A stretch of DNA of 40,193 nt from an uncultured Faecalibacterium sp. (GTDB lineage Bacteria > Bacillota > Clostridia > Oscillospirales > Ruminococcaceae), in NCBI GenBank assembly GCA_944385995.1, contig CALWZL010000016.1:1-40193 (forward strand). Direction: 5' to 3'. Positions within the stretch are counted from its first letter, which is position 1. Every line of letters begins with the position of its first letter. Below are positions 16,061 to 24,946 of this stretch, one piece after another. Below the pieces are notes generated by a model, which searched no databases, was not told the DNA's origin, and worked only from the letters and a program-made list of their open reading frames with translations. The position numbers and the translations under genes were made by a program.

Positions 16061-16089
16061 GCCCCCGGCTGTCTGAAACAGTCGGGGGC
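16061..16089. terminator. Hairpin between convergent GH16 and GH3 genes
   Basis: GCCCCCGGCTGT pairs with ACAGTCGGGGGC (one G-T pair). It lies between two converging stops (16048 and 16108). No T-run follows on either strand, so it is a weak or partial bidirectional terminator. Confidence 0.5.
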
Positions 16090-16107
16090 ATGGTTTATAC
16101 CGGCGGT

Positions 16108-18537
16108 TTATCCCCGCAGGTAGCTGGCCAGAGCAATCAGCCGGCCGGCACAGGTGCGAATTGCCTCTTCGGAAAGGTCGCCCCGGGTCCAGGCGGCGCG
16201 GATGTCGGCGTCGTCATGGGGGTTGCCCGGCATGATGACATCGTTGCCGGCCCAGGCGCATTTCCAGGGCGTGCTGCCGTCGGCAGGCACGGTGGTGTTC
16301 CAGTCCGACATGATGAGGCCTGCAAAGCCCCATTCCTGCCGTGCCACCACGGTGCACAGATCCCGGTTGTTGGCGGAGTAGACGCCGTTGATCCGGTTAT
16401 AAGAGGTCATGATGGCGGCGGGCGCTGCCTCCTTGACGGCGATTTCAAAGCCGAGGAGATAGATCTCCCGGAGCGCCCGCTCCGAGATCTGGACATCCAC
16501 GCCCATCCGGTTGTCCTCCTGGTTGTTGCAGGCGAAATGCTTGATGGTGACACCGCACCGGCCGTCTTTCTGGACGCCCCGGGTGACGGCGGCCGCCAGC
16601 AGGCCCGAGAGAAGCGGGTCTTCCGAATAATATTCAAAGTTGCGCCCGCAGAGGGGATTGCGCTGGATGTTCATGCCGGGCGCCAGCCACAAATCCACCC
16701 CCAGCTCCTGCATTTCGCAGGCGATGGCCTGACCGAATTCCTCCATCAGGCCGATGTCCCAGCTCTGGGCCAGGGCGGTGCCCACCGGGAAGGCGGTACA
16801 GAACTGATACCAGGTATCGGCGTTTTCATGCTGGACGGGTGTCTCCAAAAATCCGTTTTCCAGCGAGCCCAGAACGCCAACGCCGTAGACCCGCCCGGTG
16901 GCCCGGTCGGTCTGATAGCTCTGACGGAGCCGCAGGCCCGCGGGTCCGTCGGCCATGATAAGGGAGGGGATGCCCCTGGTATCCTCCAGAGCCTCGGAAG
17001 TCTCGCCCGCCGAGCCGGGAACCCGGACGCCCGCCGAACCGAGGGTACTGGTGCCCTTGGTGATGTTGCCGTAGAGCAGCGGAATCAATTCCTCCACAGG
17101 GCCTTCTGCCTGGGGCTGCCTGGTACAGGCCCGCTGGGGTTCGGGCTGGGGCAGAAAGTCATAGACCGGCAGCCCGTCGGCAGGAGCCGCATTTGGGACG
17201 GCATCGGGGGCGCCCAGCTCCTCAAAGGGAACCTGCAGGGGACAGATGGGATGGGTCTGCTCAATCACCGTATCCTGTGCCACCCGGATCAGGGCGCAGA
17301 GGGTCAGCGAAGCACTGCTGTTCCCAATCCAGACGCCGTACAGGCCCTGCTCCACCGTCCAGCCGTTCGTTTCAGCGGAGAAGGAAGCAAATGCTTTCTG
17401 GGGGACCGGGATGGTCAGGGTCTGGCTTTGCTCGGGGGCCAGCAGCAGGGTTTTGGCAAAGCCGGCCAGCCTGCGCAGTTCCCGGGCCCCGCCGTTCTGG
17501 GGGCAGGAAATGTAGATCTGCGCCACCTCCCGGCCCGAGAAACAGATGCCGGTGTTTTTCACGCTGATATCTACTTCGACGGCCCGGGGCAGTACCCGGA
17601 GCCCGGCCATCTGAATCGCAAAACTGGTGTAGGACAGGCCGAATCCGAAGGGAAACAGCGGCTGAATTCCGAAGCGGTCAAAATACCGGTAACCCACATA
17701 AATCCCTTCCCGATAGACGGATTTGCTCAGATCGCCGCTGAGGGCGCCGAAATGGTCGGCGCCCGGATAATCGCTGTAGCGCTTGGCCCATGTGGTGGTC
17801 AGCTTGCCTTCGGGATTGACCTTTCCCAGCAGGATGTCGGCCACCGCTTCGCCGCCCTGCTGACCGGGCTGGGAAATCTGCAAAACTGCTTCGATATGGG
17901 TGGCCACATCCAGCAGGCGGGTCAATTCGATGGGGCCGCCGGCATTGAGCAGCAGGACAATGGGAAGGCCCAGGCGGTCCAGGGTGCGCAGTTCCTCCCA
18001 TTCCTGATCGCTGAGGTAGTAATCTCCCTTTTCCAGCCGGCGGTCCTTGCCCTCGCCTGAAATGCGGCTGAGGATGTAGATTACCACGGCGGCGCCCTCC
18101 ACATCCTGGGGAAGGATGGGCCGGCCCTGGGGCAGAACAAAGGGGTGGGAGGCGTAGGCGTCGAAGGGATTTTCCACCTGCCGGGCGGCCTCCAGCACCT
18201 GGGATTTCCAGGCCCGGCGGGCAGCACGGTAGCGGGCCTCGTAGTCGGTGATCCAGCCTTCGTTGGTGATGGTGAGGCCCGCCGACTGCAGGCCATCAAA
18301 GACAGAGACGTTGGCGCGGTTATTGACATCGCCCGAGCCGATGCCGCCCTTGACGGTCCGGCTGGCGCCTGTGCCGAACAGCGCCACCGAGACAGCCGGT
18401 TCAAGGGGCAGGACGCCGGTGTTTTTCAGCAGGACGATGCCCGATGCAGCGGCCCGGCGGGCCAGGGCGGCATGCGAACGCTCACGGGCAGAGGGCAGCG
18501 CCTGAAGGGTGCCGCTGTGGTTGGATAGATGTGTCAT
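16108..18537 (-). CDS. GH3 beta-glucosidase with circularly permuted domain order
   Basis: The 809-residue protein has no signal peptide. The parts of a GH3 enzyme are present in swapped order. The alpha/beta domain comes first (SGIVLLKNTGVLPL; acid/base candidate Glu162 in ISGEGKDR), then an Fn3-like domain (FSGREVAQIYIS, about 330-400). The TIM barrel comes last (MADGPAGLR, KHFACNN, SYNRINGVY and nucleophile Asp745 in IMSDWNTT, followed by NDVIMPGNP). Reversed GH3 enzymes are known from Ruminococcus albus and relatives, so this is a real architecture. It should remove glucose from imported beta-gluco-oligosaccharides. The start at 18537 has AGGAGG 7 bases upstream. No promoter is visible, so it probably depends on read-through from the ABC operon. 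Confidence 0.93.
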   Translation of the reverse strand: MTHLSNHSGTLQALPSARERSHAALARRAAASGIVLLKNTGVLPLEPAVSVALFGTGASRTVKGGIGSGDVNNRANVSVFDGLQSAGLTITNEGWITDYEARYRAARRAWKSQVLEAARQVENPFDAYASHPFVLPQGRPILPQDVEGAAVVIYILSRISGEGKDRRLEKGDYYLSDQEWEELRTLDRLGLPIVLLLNAGGPIELTRLLDVATHIEAVLQISQPGQQGGEAVADILLGKVNPEGKLTTTWAKRYSDYPGADHFGALSGDLSKSVYREGIYVGYRYFDRFGIQPLFPFGFGLSYTSFAIQMAGLRVLPRAVEVDISVKNTGICFSGREVAQIYISCPQNGGARELRRLAGFAKTLLLAPEQSQTLTIPVPQKAFASFSAETNGWTVEQGLYGVWIGNSSASLTLCALIRVAQDTVIEQTHPICPLQVPFEELGAPDAVPNAAPADGLPVYDFLPQPEPQRACTRQPQAEGPVEELIPLLYGNITKGTSTLGSAGVRVPGSAGETSEALEDTRGIPSLIMADGPAGLRLRQSYQTDRATGRVYGVGVLGSLENGFLETPVQHENADTWYQFCTAFPVGTALAQSWDIGLMEEFGQAIACEMQELGVDLWLAPGMNIQRNPLCGRNFEYYSEDPLLSGLLAAAVTRGVQKDGRCGVTIKHFACNNQEDNRMGVDVQISERALREIYLLGFEIAVKEAAPAAIMTSYNRINGVYSANNRDLCTVVARQEWGFAGLIMSDWNTTVPADGSTPWKCAWAGNDVIMPGNPHDDADIRAAWTRGDLSEEAIRTCAGRLIALASYLRG

Positions 18538-18565
18538 AACAACCTCCTGAAGATGAGATGGAGAG

Positions 18566-18604
18566 GGAAAAGCCGCCATAGTCCTCTGCTATGGCGGCTT
18601 TTCC
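18566..18604. terminator. Bidirectional terminator between the permease and GH3 genes
   Basis: A perfect 16-bp inverted repeat (18566-18581 with 18589-18604; core AAAAGCCGCCATAG) with a 7-base loop, giving TTTT on both strands. Because GH3 lies downstream on the same strand, it probably reduces GH3 transcription. Confidence 0.85.
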
Positions 18605-18656
18605 GACGCTGTGTAAAGAAGATGAAGATGAAGAAGGAGAAACAGATGAAGTGATT

Positions 18657-19502
18657 TTATTCCTTGACGCCGCCCAGGGTAATACCGGCAATGATGTACT
18701 TGGAAAGCAGCAGATAGACCAGGATGATGGGGACGATGGCGACCATAATCATCATGTAGATCTTGCCCATATCAAAGTTCATGTAGTCTGCGCCGCGGAG
18801 GGTAGCGATCAGGATGGGAACGGTCATCTTGTCCTTGGACTGGATAATCAGGGCGGGAACGAAGTAGTTGTTCCAAGAACCCACAAAGGAGAAGATGGCC
18901 TGCACCGCAATGGCGGGTTTCATGATGGGAAGGACGATCCGGTTGAAGGTATGGAACTCGCCCGAGCCATCGATCCGTGCGGCCTCCACCAGAGACAGAG
19001 GCAGAGAGGACTTCAGGTAACTGTACATGAAGTAGAAGACTGCCGGCGATGCGATGGAAGGAATAATCAGGGGCCACAGGGTATCATACAGACCCATATT
19101 GGTCACCAACCGCAGGAAGCCCATGGCGGTGACCTGGGTGGGCATGACCAGGATGGCCATGATGAAGGTAAAGGCAAACTTTTTCAGCTTGAAATTGTAG
19201 GCATACAGGCCGTAGGCCGTCAGCGCCGAGAAGTAGGTGCAGAGGGCGGCGGAGCTGGAAGAGACAATCAGGCTGTTGAGGATGCCTTTGAACATGGGGA
19301 AGCTGCCGTCGTTGGCGACGTTTTTCAGATTCTCCAGGAAGTAGTTGCCCGGCAGCCAGGAGAAGCCCTTTTGAAGGTCTGCGTGGGAACGGGTGGAGTT
19401 GACGATCAGGATATAGAAGAAGAACAGGCACAAGAAGGACAGGATGGCCAGAACAATATAGGCGAGGACGGTCTCACCGGTTTTGGTTCTGTGATGTCTC
19501 AT
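18657..19502 (-). CDS. Sugar ABC transporter permease (MalG type)
   Basis: The 281-residue protein has six predicted membrane segments and the ATPase-docking EAA loop EAARIDGSGEFHTFNRIVLPIMKP in the C-terminal half, typical of the CUT1 carbohydrate uptake family. It ends in GITLGGVKE, as MalG-like subunits do. Together with the MalF-type permease (4-base overlap) and the lipoprotein it forms an importer, probably for beta-gluco-oligosaccharides given its neighbours. No ATPase gene is in the locus. Confidence 0.94.
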   Translation of the reverse strand: MRHHRTKTGETVLAYIVLAILSFLCLFFFYILIVNSTRSHADLQKGFSWLPGNYFLENLKNVANDGSFPMFKGILNSLIVSSSSAALCTYFSALTAYGLYAYNFKLKKFAFTFIMAILVMPTQVTAMGFLRLVTNMGLYDTLWPLIIPSIASPAVFYFMYSYLKSSLPLSLVEAARIDGSGEFHTFNRIVLPIMKPAIAVQAIFSFVGSWNNYFVPALIIQSKDKMTVPILIATLRGADYMNFDMGKIYMMIMVAIVPIILVYLLLSKYIIAGITLGGVKE

Positions 19503-20446
19503 ACCTTGGCGCCCCCTTTCTGTTTGGCAGGTTTGACAGCGGTATCATCACTGCCGTTGGTCATCCGGTAGACGAAGAAGCACAGGATGCCGCTGACAAT
19601 GAACAGGAATACCGACAGTGCACCGGCCATGCCGTAGTTGCGGCTCTTGAGGTGGTTGTTCAGGAACATGATGAGGGTCATGGAGGTGCGGTCGGGAGAA
19701 CCCTGTCCGTTGGTGAGGATCTGGGGCACGTCGAACATCTGCAGGCCGCCGATGATGGATGTAATCAGGGTGTAGGCCAGGATGGGACGGATCAGGGGCA
19801 GGGTGATGGAGAAGAACCGCTTGACGCTGCCGCAGCCGTCCAGCTCGGCGGCCTCAAAGATTTCGGGGCTGATGCCCATGATGGCCGCCATCAGCATGAT
19901 GGTGGTGTTGCCGAACCACATCAGGAAGTTCATCAGGCCGATCAGGGAGCGGGTGCCGAAAGCGGTGCCCATAAAGTCAATCGGCTCGCTGGTGATGCCC
20001 AGACTCATCAGGATGGAGTTGATGGGGCCGCTGTTGGAGAACAGAGCGAAGAACAGCATGGCGAAGGCCGACGCCATAATCAGGTTGGGCAGGTAGATGA
20101 CCACCTTGAAGAACTGCTTGCCCCGGATTTTCAGCCGTATATCGGTGAACCAGTTGGCCAGCAGCAGGGCGATGACGATCTGGGGGATAAAACCGATCAG
20201 CCACAGCAGGAGGGTATTCCCCGCATACTTGAGCAGGTCCGATTCCAGAAGGCTCTTGTAGTTCTCCAGGCCAATGAAGGTGGGGCCGATCTCCTTGATG
20301 CCGGAACGGTAGTACTCATAGAAGCTGTAGCGGATGGTGTCCACCAGAGGAATCAGGGAAAAGATGAAGAAGCTCAGAAAGAACGGGATGATAAAAATAT
20401 ATCCCCATTTGGCATAGCTCAGGTGTTTGCGTTTTGGTTGTTTCAT
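19499..20446 (-). CDS. Sugar ABC transporter permease (MalF type)
   Basis: The 315-residue CUT1 permease begins with a membrane segment after KRKHLSYAKWGYIF and has its EAA loop at EAAELDGCGSVKRFFSITLPLIRP. The end is hydrophilic and lysine-rich. It overlaps the MalG-type gene by ATGA (19499-19502) and follows the lipoprotein gene after an intra-operon hairpin. It forms the membrane channel with the MalG-type subunit. Confidence 0.94.
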   Translation of the reverse strand: MKQPKRKHLSYAKWGYIFIIPFFLSFFIFSLIPLVDTIRYSFYEYYRSGIKEIGPTFIGLENYKSLLESDLLKYAGNTLLLWLIGFIPQIVIALLLANWFTDIRLKIRGKQFFKVVIYLPNLIMASAFAMLFFALFSNSGPINSILMSLGITSEPIDFMGTAFGTRSLIGLMNFLMWFGNTTIMLMAAIMGISPEIFEAAELDGCGSVKRFFSITLPLIRPILAYTLITSIIGGLQMFDVPQILTNGQGSPDRTSMTLIMFLNNHLKSRNYGMAGALSVFLFIVSGILCFFVYRMTNGSDDTAVKPAKQKGGAKV

Positions 20447-20465
20447 AGGTCACCGATCCTTTCTC

Positions 20466-20498
20466 ATAAAAGACCGCCGCCGCGGCGTCCACGGCGGC
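20466..20498 (-). terminator. Intra-operon attenuating hairpin between lipoprotein and permease genes
   Basis: On the minus strand GCCGCCGTGG pairs with CCGCGGCGGC (10 bp, one G-T) over a 3-base loop, followed by GGTCTTTT. It is placed between the binding protein and the permeases, where partial termination or 3' protection commonly makes the binding protein more abundant. Confidence 0.7.
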
Positions 20499-20523
20499 CG
20501 GCCTTCCAAAAGAGAGGCAGCTC

Positions 20524-21933
20524 TTACTCTGCCCACTCGACTGCGGTGATATCAGGGTAGCGCTCCATGATAGCAGTCTCGAAGTTTTCCTTGGCGCGGT
20601 CGAAATCAACGTTGCCCTGGAAGTAGTCGCTGAATGCGTTCTGAATCAGCTCGACACAGCCCTGGTCGTAGGAGGACAGCGGGGCGATCTTGATGTTTTC
20701 GGCCACCGGAGCAAAGTACTCGTAGGCGTTCTGGCCGCCCAGGAAGCTGGATGCAAAGCTGTCGTCGGTGGCTGCATCCCGCATCCCGCTCATGGTGTTG
20801 GTGAAGTCCAGATAGTCCTTGGAAATCTTCAGCAGGTTGTCCTTGTTGGCGGTGAGGGCCAGGATGATGTCCCGGACGTGCTCCAGGTTGTCGGTGCCGG
20901 TGCAGGCGTGGATGTAGGAGCCGCCCCAGTTGTATTCCTGGGGAGGATTGGTGACAGCCCAGGAGCCTTCAGGGCCGTCCCAGTTGGGGGCCAGGGTGAA
21001 GTCGATGCCCCAGGCCGGCAGCAGGAAGGCAAAGACCTTGGAGGCGGAGCCCATGGCCTTGTTCCAGTCGTCATTGAACTGGCCCTTGACGGTCTTGTCC
21101 AGATAGCCGGCGTCCAGCCACTCCTTGGAGTCGCTGATCCAGTTCATGATCTGCTGGTCCACCTTGCAGACCGTCTCGCCGGGAGCCACCCAGGACTGGC
21201 TGATGCTGTTGCCGTACAGCCGGAAGGTGTCGGCGTAAGAGGAGAAGGTGAAGTAGCCTTTGGCCTTCAGTTCCTCAGCGGTGGCCTTGAGGGTGTCCCA
21301 GTCCTTGACCTTTTCGCCCACGGCGGCGGGGTCGTCGGTGCCGAATACATCCTTGGCAATGTCCCGGCGGTAGACCAGCAGGCCCGGGCAGCACTGCCAG
21401 GTGGAACCGCGCTGGACGCCGTTCTGATCCGAAGCGGTGGTCTTGGTGAAGGCATACTGGTCGGCCAGGTCGGTGTCGGGATCGATGCCCAGATCGGTCA
21501 GGGGCATGGCCACATCGGCGTCGGCGTCGGTGTACTTGTAGACGTAGTCGGTCTCGGACAGGAAGATGTCCACCTTGTCGTCGGTGGAGCCGGAAGCCTG
21601 GTTCAGCAGGGCCTCGTCCAGCTTCTGCTGGTAGACACCATCCTGGTTGGGGTTGATGATCCAGTGAATCTCGGTGCCGTCCTTCAGGGTGGTGACGGTA
21701 CCATCGGACGAGGTACTGGCGACCTCAGAATAAACAGCTTCCAGACGGGTGCGGAATTCGTCGTTCCAGCTGTAGATGTTGATGACCTTGCCCTCAGCCG
21801 AAGCCTCTGCGCTGCTGCCCGATGCGGCGGTGGAGTTGCTGCCGCATGCAGCCAGAACGCTGGCAGCGCCTGCGATGCCTGCGCCCTTCAGGAAAGAGCG
21901 GCGGCTGATGGCACGGGATTTGTTTTGATTCAT
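20524..21933 (-). CDS. Sugar-binding lipoprotein of the beta-glucan locus importer
   Basis: The 469-residue extracellular solute-binding protein has the N-terminus SRRSFLKGAG (twin arginine at 11-12), a hydrophobic core and lipobox LAAC, with Cys30 as the lipidation site. A Ser/Ala-rich linker follows. The rest has the type 1 CUT1 binding-protein feel (VINIYSWNDEFRTRLEAVYSE at the mature start; Trp-rich middle for sugar stacking). It should capture beta-gluco-oligosaccharides released by the GH16 enzyme. The start at 21933 was chosen for AGGAGG about 9 bases upstream and the lipoprotein signal; the longer open frame runs into promoter sequence. It is the first gene of the importer operon. Confidence 0.93.
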   Translation of the reverse strand: MNQNKSRAISRRSFLKGAGIAGAASVLAACGSNSTAASGSSAEASAEGKVINIYSWNDEFRTRLEAVYSEVASTSSDGTVTTLKDGTEIHWIINPNQDGVYQQKLDEALLNQASGSTDDKVDIFLSETDYVYKYTDADADVAMPLTDLGIDPDTDLADQYAFTKTTASDQNGVQRGSTWQCCPGLLVYRRDIAKDVFGTDDPAAVGEKVKDWDTLKATAEELKAKGYFTFSSYADTFRLYGNSISQSWVAPGETVCKVDQQIMNWISDSKEWLDAGYLDKTVKGQFNDDWNKAMGSASKVFAFLLPAWGIDFTLAPNWDGPEGSWAVTNPPQEYNWGGSYIHACTGTDNLEHVRDIILALTANKDNLLKISKDYLDFTNTMSGMRDAATDDSFASSFLGGQNAYEYFAPVAENIKIAPLSSYDQGCVELIQNAFSDYFQGNVDFDRAKENFETAIMERYPDITAVEWAE

Positions 21934-21996
21934 AGTACGTACCTCCTCTGTGATCTCACGGCCCGGGCCTTGATGCCCGGCGCCCTTTGTGCCCTT

Positions 21997-22050
21997 ATTA
22001 TAGCGGAAAAAGTCCGGCGGAATATATAATGATTCCATAAAAAATATCAA
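21997..22050 (-). promoter_or_regulatory. Promoter region of the importer operon
   Basis: Two candidates on the minus strand: TTGATA (22050-22045), 18 bases, TATATT (22026-22021); and a perfect TATAAT (22002-21997) with a poor -35 box. A leader stem CCGGGC/GCCCGG follows. The gap to 22190 is the shared control region of the divergent phosphorylase operon. Confidence 0.5.
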
Positions 22051-22143
22051 ATCCTTGACAAGGTTTTGGATAGATCGCAAATAACGGTCATGATTCTGAC
22101 ACTTTTGCGCATGGTTTTGATTTTGGTTGAGGAGCAGTTTCCA

Positions 22144-22154
22144 TATAATATAAT
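22144..22154 (+). promoter_or_regulatory. -10 region of the phosphorylase operon
   Basis: Overlapping TATAAT boxes at 22144-22149 and 22149-22154, about 40 bases before the start codon. No -35 box sits at 16-18 bases (nearest TTGGTT at 22123 gives 15), so activator dependence is likely. Confidence 0.5.
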
Positions 22155-22190
22155 AGGAGTCGACATCTTACCATAGAAAGGGGAGGCATC

Positions 22191-24893
22191 ATGAACCATC
22201 TGGATTTCGTGGACGAGTACGGCAGCTTTGCCATTCACAAGCCGGAAAATATCAGTTATCTGTACTTTCCGCTGGCCGCAGAGACAGGGCTGAAAAGTTC
22301 CATTACCCCCAACCTGGGCGGCGACGCCAAAATCGATCAGGAGACATTCCTGCTGGAGCCGGTCAGCGCTGAAAATCTGCACAATAACCGCGCTGTGCGG
22401 AATTTCTGGCTGGTGGATGAGGACGGGCAGGTTTTTTCGGCGGCAGGCGCTTCGGCCGAACAGGAAGCGGCCCGGTTTACTTCCGCCCAGGACGACAGCT
22501 CCATCACGGCGGGGCTGATGTGGCAGACCCTTCGGCGCACCTCGGCAGGGATGGGCCTGCGCACCGGGATCACGGCGTTCTGCCCCCGGCAGGACAATGT
22601 GGAGATTCTCTGTGTGACGGTGCAGAATCAGGACGACCAGCCGCACCAGCTGACGCCGGTGGCCGCCATTCCGCTGTATGGCCGCAGCGCCGACAACATC
22701 CGGGACCACCGCAATGTGACTTCCATGCTGCACAGGATCTGGACCACCGAAAACGGGGTTATGGTCCGGCCGACCATGTCCTTTGATGAGCGGGGGCACC
22801 GGCCCAACCATAAAGTGTACTATGTATCCGGCTTTGGGCCTGACGGTCAGAAACCGGAGGCTTTCTACCCCACCGTGGAGGCATTTCTGGGAGAGGGCGG
22901 CACCTATCTCCATCCCCGCGCCGTCTATGAGCAGTACCCCGGTGTCGGGGCGGGCAGCAGGGCAGAAGGCCGGGAGGCCATGGGGGCCTTCCGGTTCCCG
23001 GCGGTGACCCTGGACCCCGGGCAGGAAGCCCACTATGTTCTGATGCTGGGGGTGGAGGACAGCGAAGAAGCTGTCCAGGCCGTTTGGAGCAAATACCACA
23101 CTTGGGAGCAGGTCCAGGCTGAACTGGCCGATACCCGCAGCCACTGGAACGAAAAAGTCAATGTCTCCTTCCATACCGGGGACCCGGACTTTGACCATCT
23201 GATGAAATGGGTCTGTTTCCAGCCTTTCCTGCGGCGGCTCTTCGGCTGTTCCTTCCTGCCCCACCACGACTATGGCCGGGGCGGCCGGGGCTGGCGGGAT
23301 CTGTGGCAGGACTGCCTGTCCCTGCTGCTGATGGACCCCGGCGACGTGGGCCGGATGATTGAAAAGAACTTCGGCGGCGTGCGGATGGACGGCACCAACG
23401 CCACCATCATCGGGGCCGGCGACGGCAACTTCATCGCCGACCGCAACGGCATCGCCCGGGTCTGGATGGACCATGCCCTCTGGCCCCAGATGACCACCAA
23501 GCTTTACATCGACCAGACCGGCGACGTGGAGATTCTCAACCGGCAGGTCCCGTATTTCAAGGATGCCCAGGCTGTGCGGGGAACCCAGATCGACGGTCAA
23601 TACCAGCCGGAACAGGGATGCTGGCAGCGGACAAAGGACGGCGAAGTCTATACCGGCACCATCCTGGAACATCTGCTGGTGGAGCAGCTGGCAGCCTTTT
23701 ATGAGGTGGGCGAACACAACATCTGCCGCCTCCGGGGCGCAGACTGGAACGATGCGCTGGATATGGCGGCAGAGCGGGGCGAAAGCGTGGCCTTCACCTG
23801 TGCCTATGCCGGCAACCTGCGGGAGCTGGCCGGGATGATTCGGCTTTTGGAGGATACCACCGAGGCCCGGACCACCCAGGTACTGGAAGAACTGGTGGTG
23901 TTGTTCGGCGATCAGACCGAAACGTTCGACGATGCCCGGGCCAAGCAGAAAATCCTGCATCAGTATGCCGCCAGCTGCGCCCATCAGGTCAGCGGCAAAC
24001 GGGTGGAGGTGTGCCTGTCTGACCTGGCCGACAGCCTGGAGCAAAAGGCCGATTGGCTCACCGGCTGGCTGCAAAAGCACGAGTGGATTGACGCCGGGGA
24101 GGAAGAAGGCTGGTACAACAGCTATTATGACAACCACGGCCGGGCCGTGGAGGGCATTTTCCCCGACGGAGTGCGGATGATGCTGACCGGCCAGGTGTTT
24201 GCCATGATGGGCGGCGTGGCCACCGAACAGCAGATCCGGCAGATCACCGCCAGCGCCGACCACTACCTGTACCGGAAGGACATCGGCGGCTACCGGCTGA
24301 ACACCGATTTTCACGAGCTCAAGTTCGACCTGGGCCGGATGTTCGGCTTTGCCTACGGCGAAAAGGAAAACGGCGCTGTCTTTTCCCACATGGCGGTGAT
24401 GTATGCCAATGCGCTCTACCGCCGCGGTTTTGTGCAGGAGGGCTGGAAGGCCCTCAAGACCCTGGCAGACACGGCCCTGGACTTCGATACCAGCCGGATC
24501 TATCCCGGCATTCCTGAATATTTCCGGGCCGACGGACGGGGAATGTACCACTATCTCACCGGCGCCGCCAGCTGGTACATGATGACCATGATAACCCAGG
24601 CCTTCGGCGTCCGGGGCGAGGCAGGCGATCTGCTGCTTCAGCCCAGGCTGACCGCAGCCCAGTTTGACGCCGACGGCAGCGCCGCCGTCCGTGTGACCTT
24701 TGCAGGCCGCCGGCTGAACATCTGCTATCAGAATCCGGGACATCTGGAGTACGGACAGTACCAGATTCAGAAGGTCCTCTGCGGCGGCGCCGAGCTGTGT
24801 GCAGGCAGTTCGGACAGCGTGACAATTCCCCGCAGGGTGATCGAGGCCCTCCCGGCGGGACAGGAGCAGGTGTTCCGTGTATCCCTTGGATGA
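22191..24893 (+). CDS. GH94 phosphorylase, laminaribiose phosphorylase type
   Basis: The 900-residue cytosolic enzyme has the GH94 plan: N-terminal beta-sandwich, helical linker, (alpha/alpha)6 barrel and C-terminal sheet. The segments HHDYGRGGRGWRDLWQD and RGADWNDALDMA with ERGESVAFT match what I know of laminaribiose phosphorylases. Asp521 in the WND motif is the expected general acid. The enzyme would split a beta-1,3-linked disaccharide with phosphate into glucose 1-phosphate and glucose, saving one ATP. Longer beta-1,3-oligoglucan as substrate cannot be excluded. GGGGAGG precedes the ATG by about 4-5 bases. It is followed closely by the cellobiose-type phosphorylase. Confidence 0.88.
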   Translation: MNHLDFVDEYGSFAIHKPENISYLYFPLAAETGLKSSITPNLGGDAKIDQETFLLEPVSAENLHNNRAVRNFWLVDEDGQVFSAAGASAEQEAARFTSAQDDSSITAGLMWQTLRRTSAGMGLRTGITAFCPRQDNVEILCVTVQNQDDQPHQLTPVAAIPLYGRSADNIRDHRNVTSMLHRIWTTENGVMVRPTMSFDERGHRPNHKVYYVSGFGPDGQKPEAFYPTVEAFLGEGGTYLHPRAVYEQYPGVGAGSRAEGREAMGAFRFPAVTLDPGQEAHYVLMLGVEDSEEAVQAVWSKYHTWEQVQAELADTRSHWNEKVNVSFHTGDPDFDHLMKWVCFQPFLRRLFGCSFLPHHDYGRGGRGWRDLWQDCLSLLLMDPGDVGRMIEKNFGGVRMDGTNATIIGAGDGNFIADRNGIARVWMDHALWPQMTTKLYIDQTGDVEILNRQVPYFKDAQAVRGTQIDGQYQPEQGCWQRTKDGEVYTGTILEHLLVEQLAAFYEVGEHNICRLRGADWNDALDMAAERGESVAFTCAYAGNLRELAGMIRLLEDTTEARTTQVLEELVVLFGDQTETFDDARAKQKILHQYAASCAHQVSGKRVEVCLSDLADSLEQKADWLTGWLQKHEWIDAGEEEGWYNSYYDNHGRAVEGIFPDGVRMMLTGQVFAMMGGVATEQQIRQITASADHYLYRKDIGGYRLNTDFHELKFDLGRMFGFAYGEKENGAVFSHMAVMYANALYRRGFVQEGWKALKTLADTALDFDTSRIYPGIPEYFRADGRGMYHYLTGAASWYMMTMITQAFGVRGEAGDLLLQPRLTAAQFDADGSAAVRVTFAGRRLNICYQNPGHLEYGQYQIQKVLCGGAELCAGSSDSVTIPRRVIEALPAGQEQVFRVSLG

Positions 24894-24946
24894 AACAGGC
24901 AGGAATGATTTTTGATAAAGCCCAAAAGGCAGAAAGCAATACAGCT

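Noticed and set aside
22105-22111. TTGCGCA in the importer/phosphorylase control region, as a possible site for the mobile LacI
   Set aside because: Only one half-site without an inverted partner; chance is the simpler explanation.
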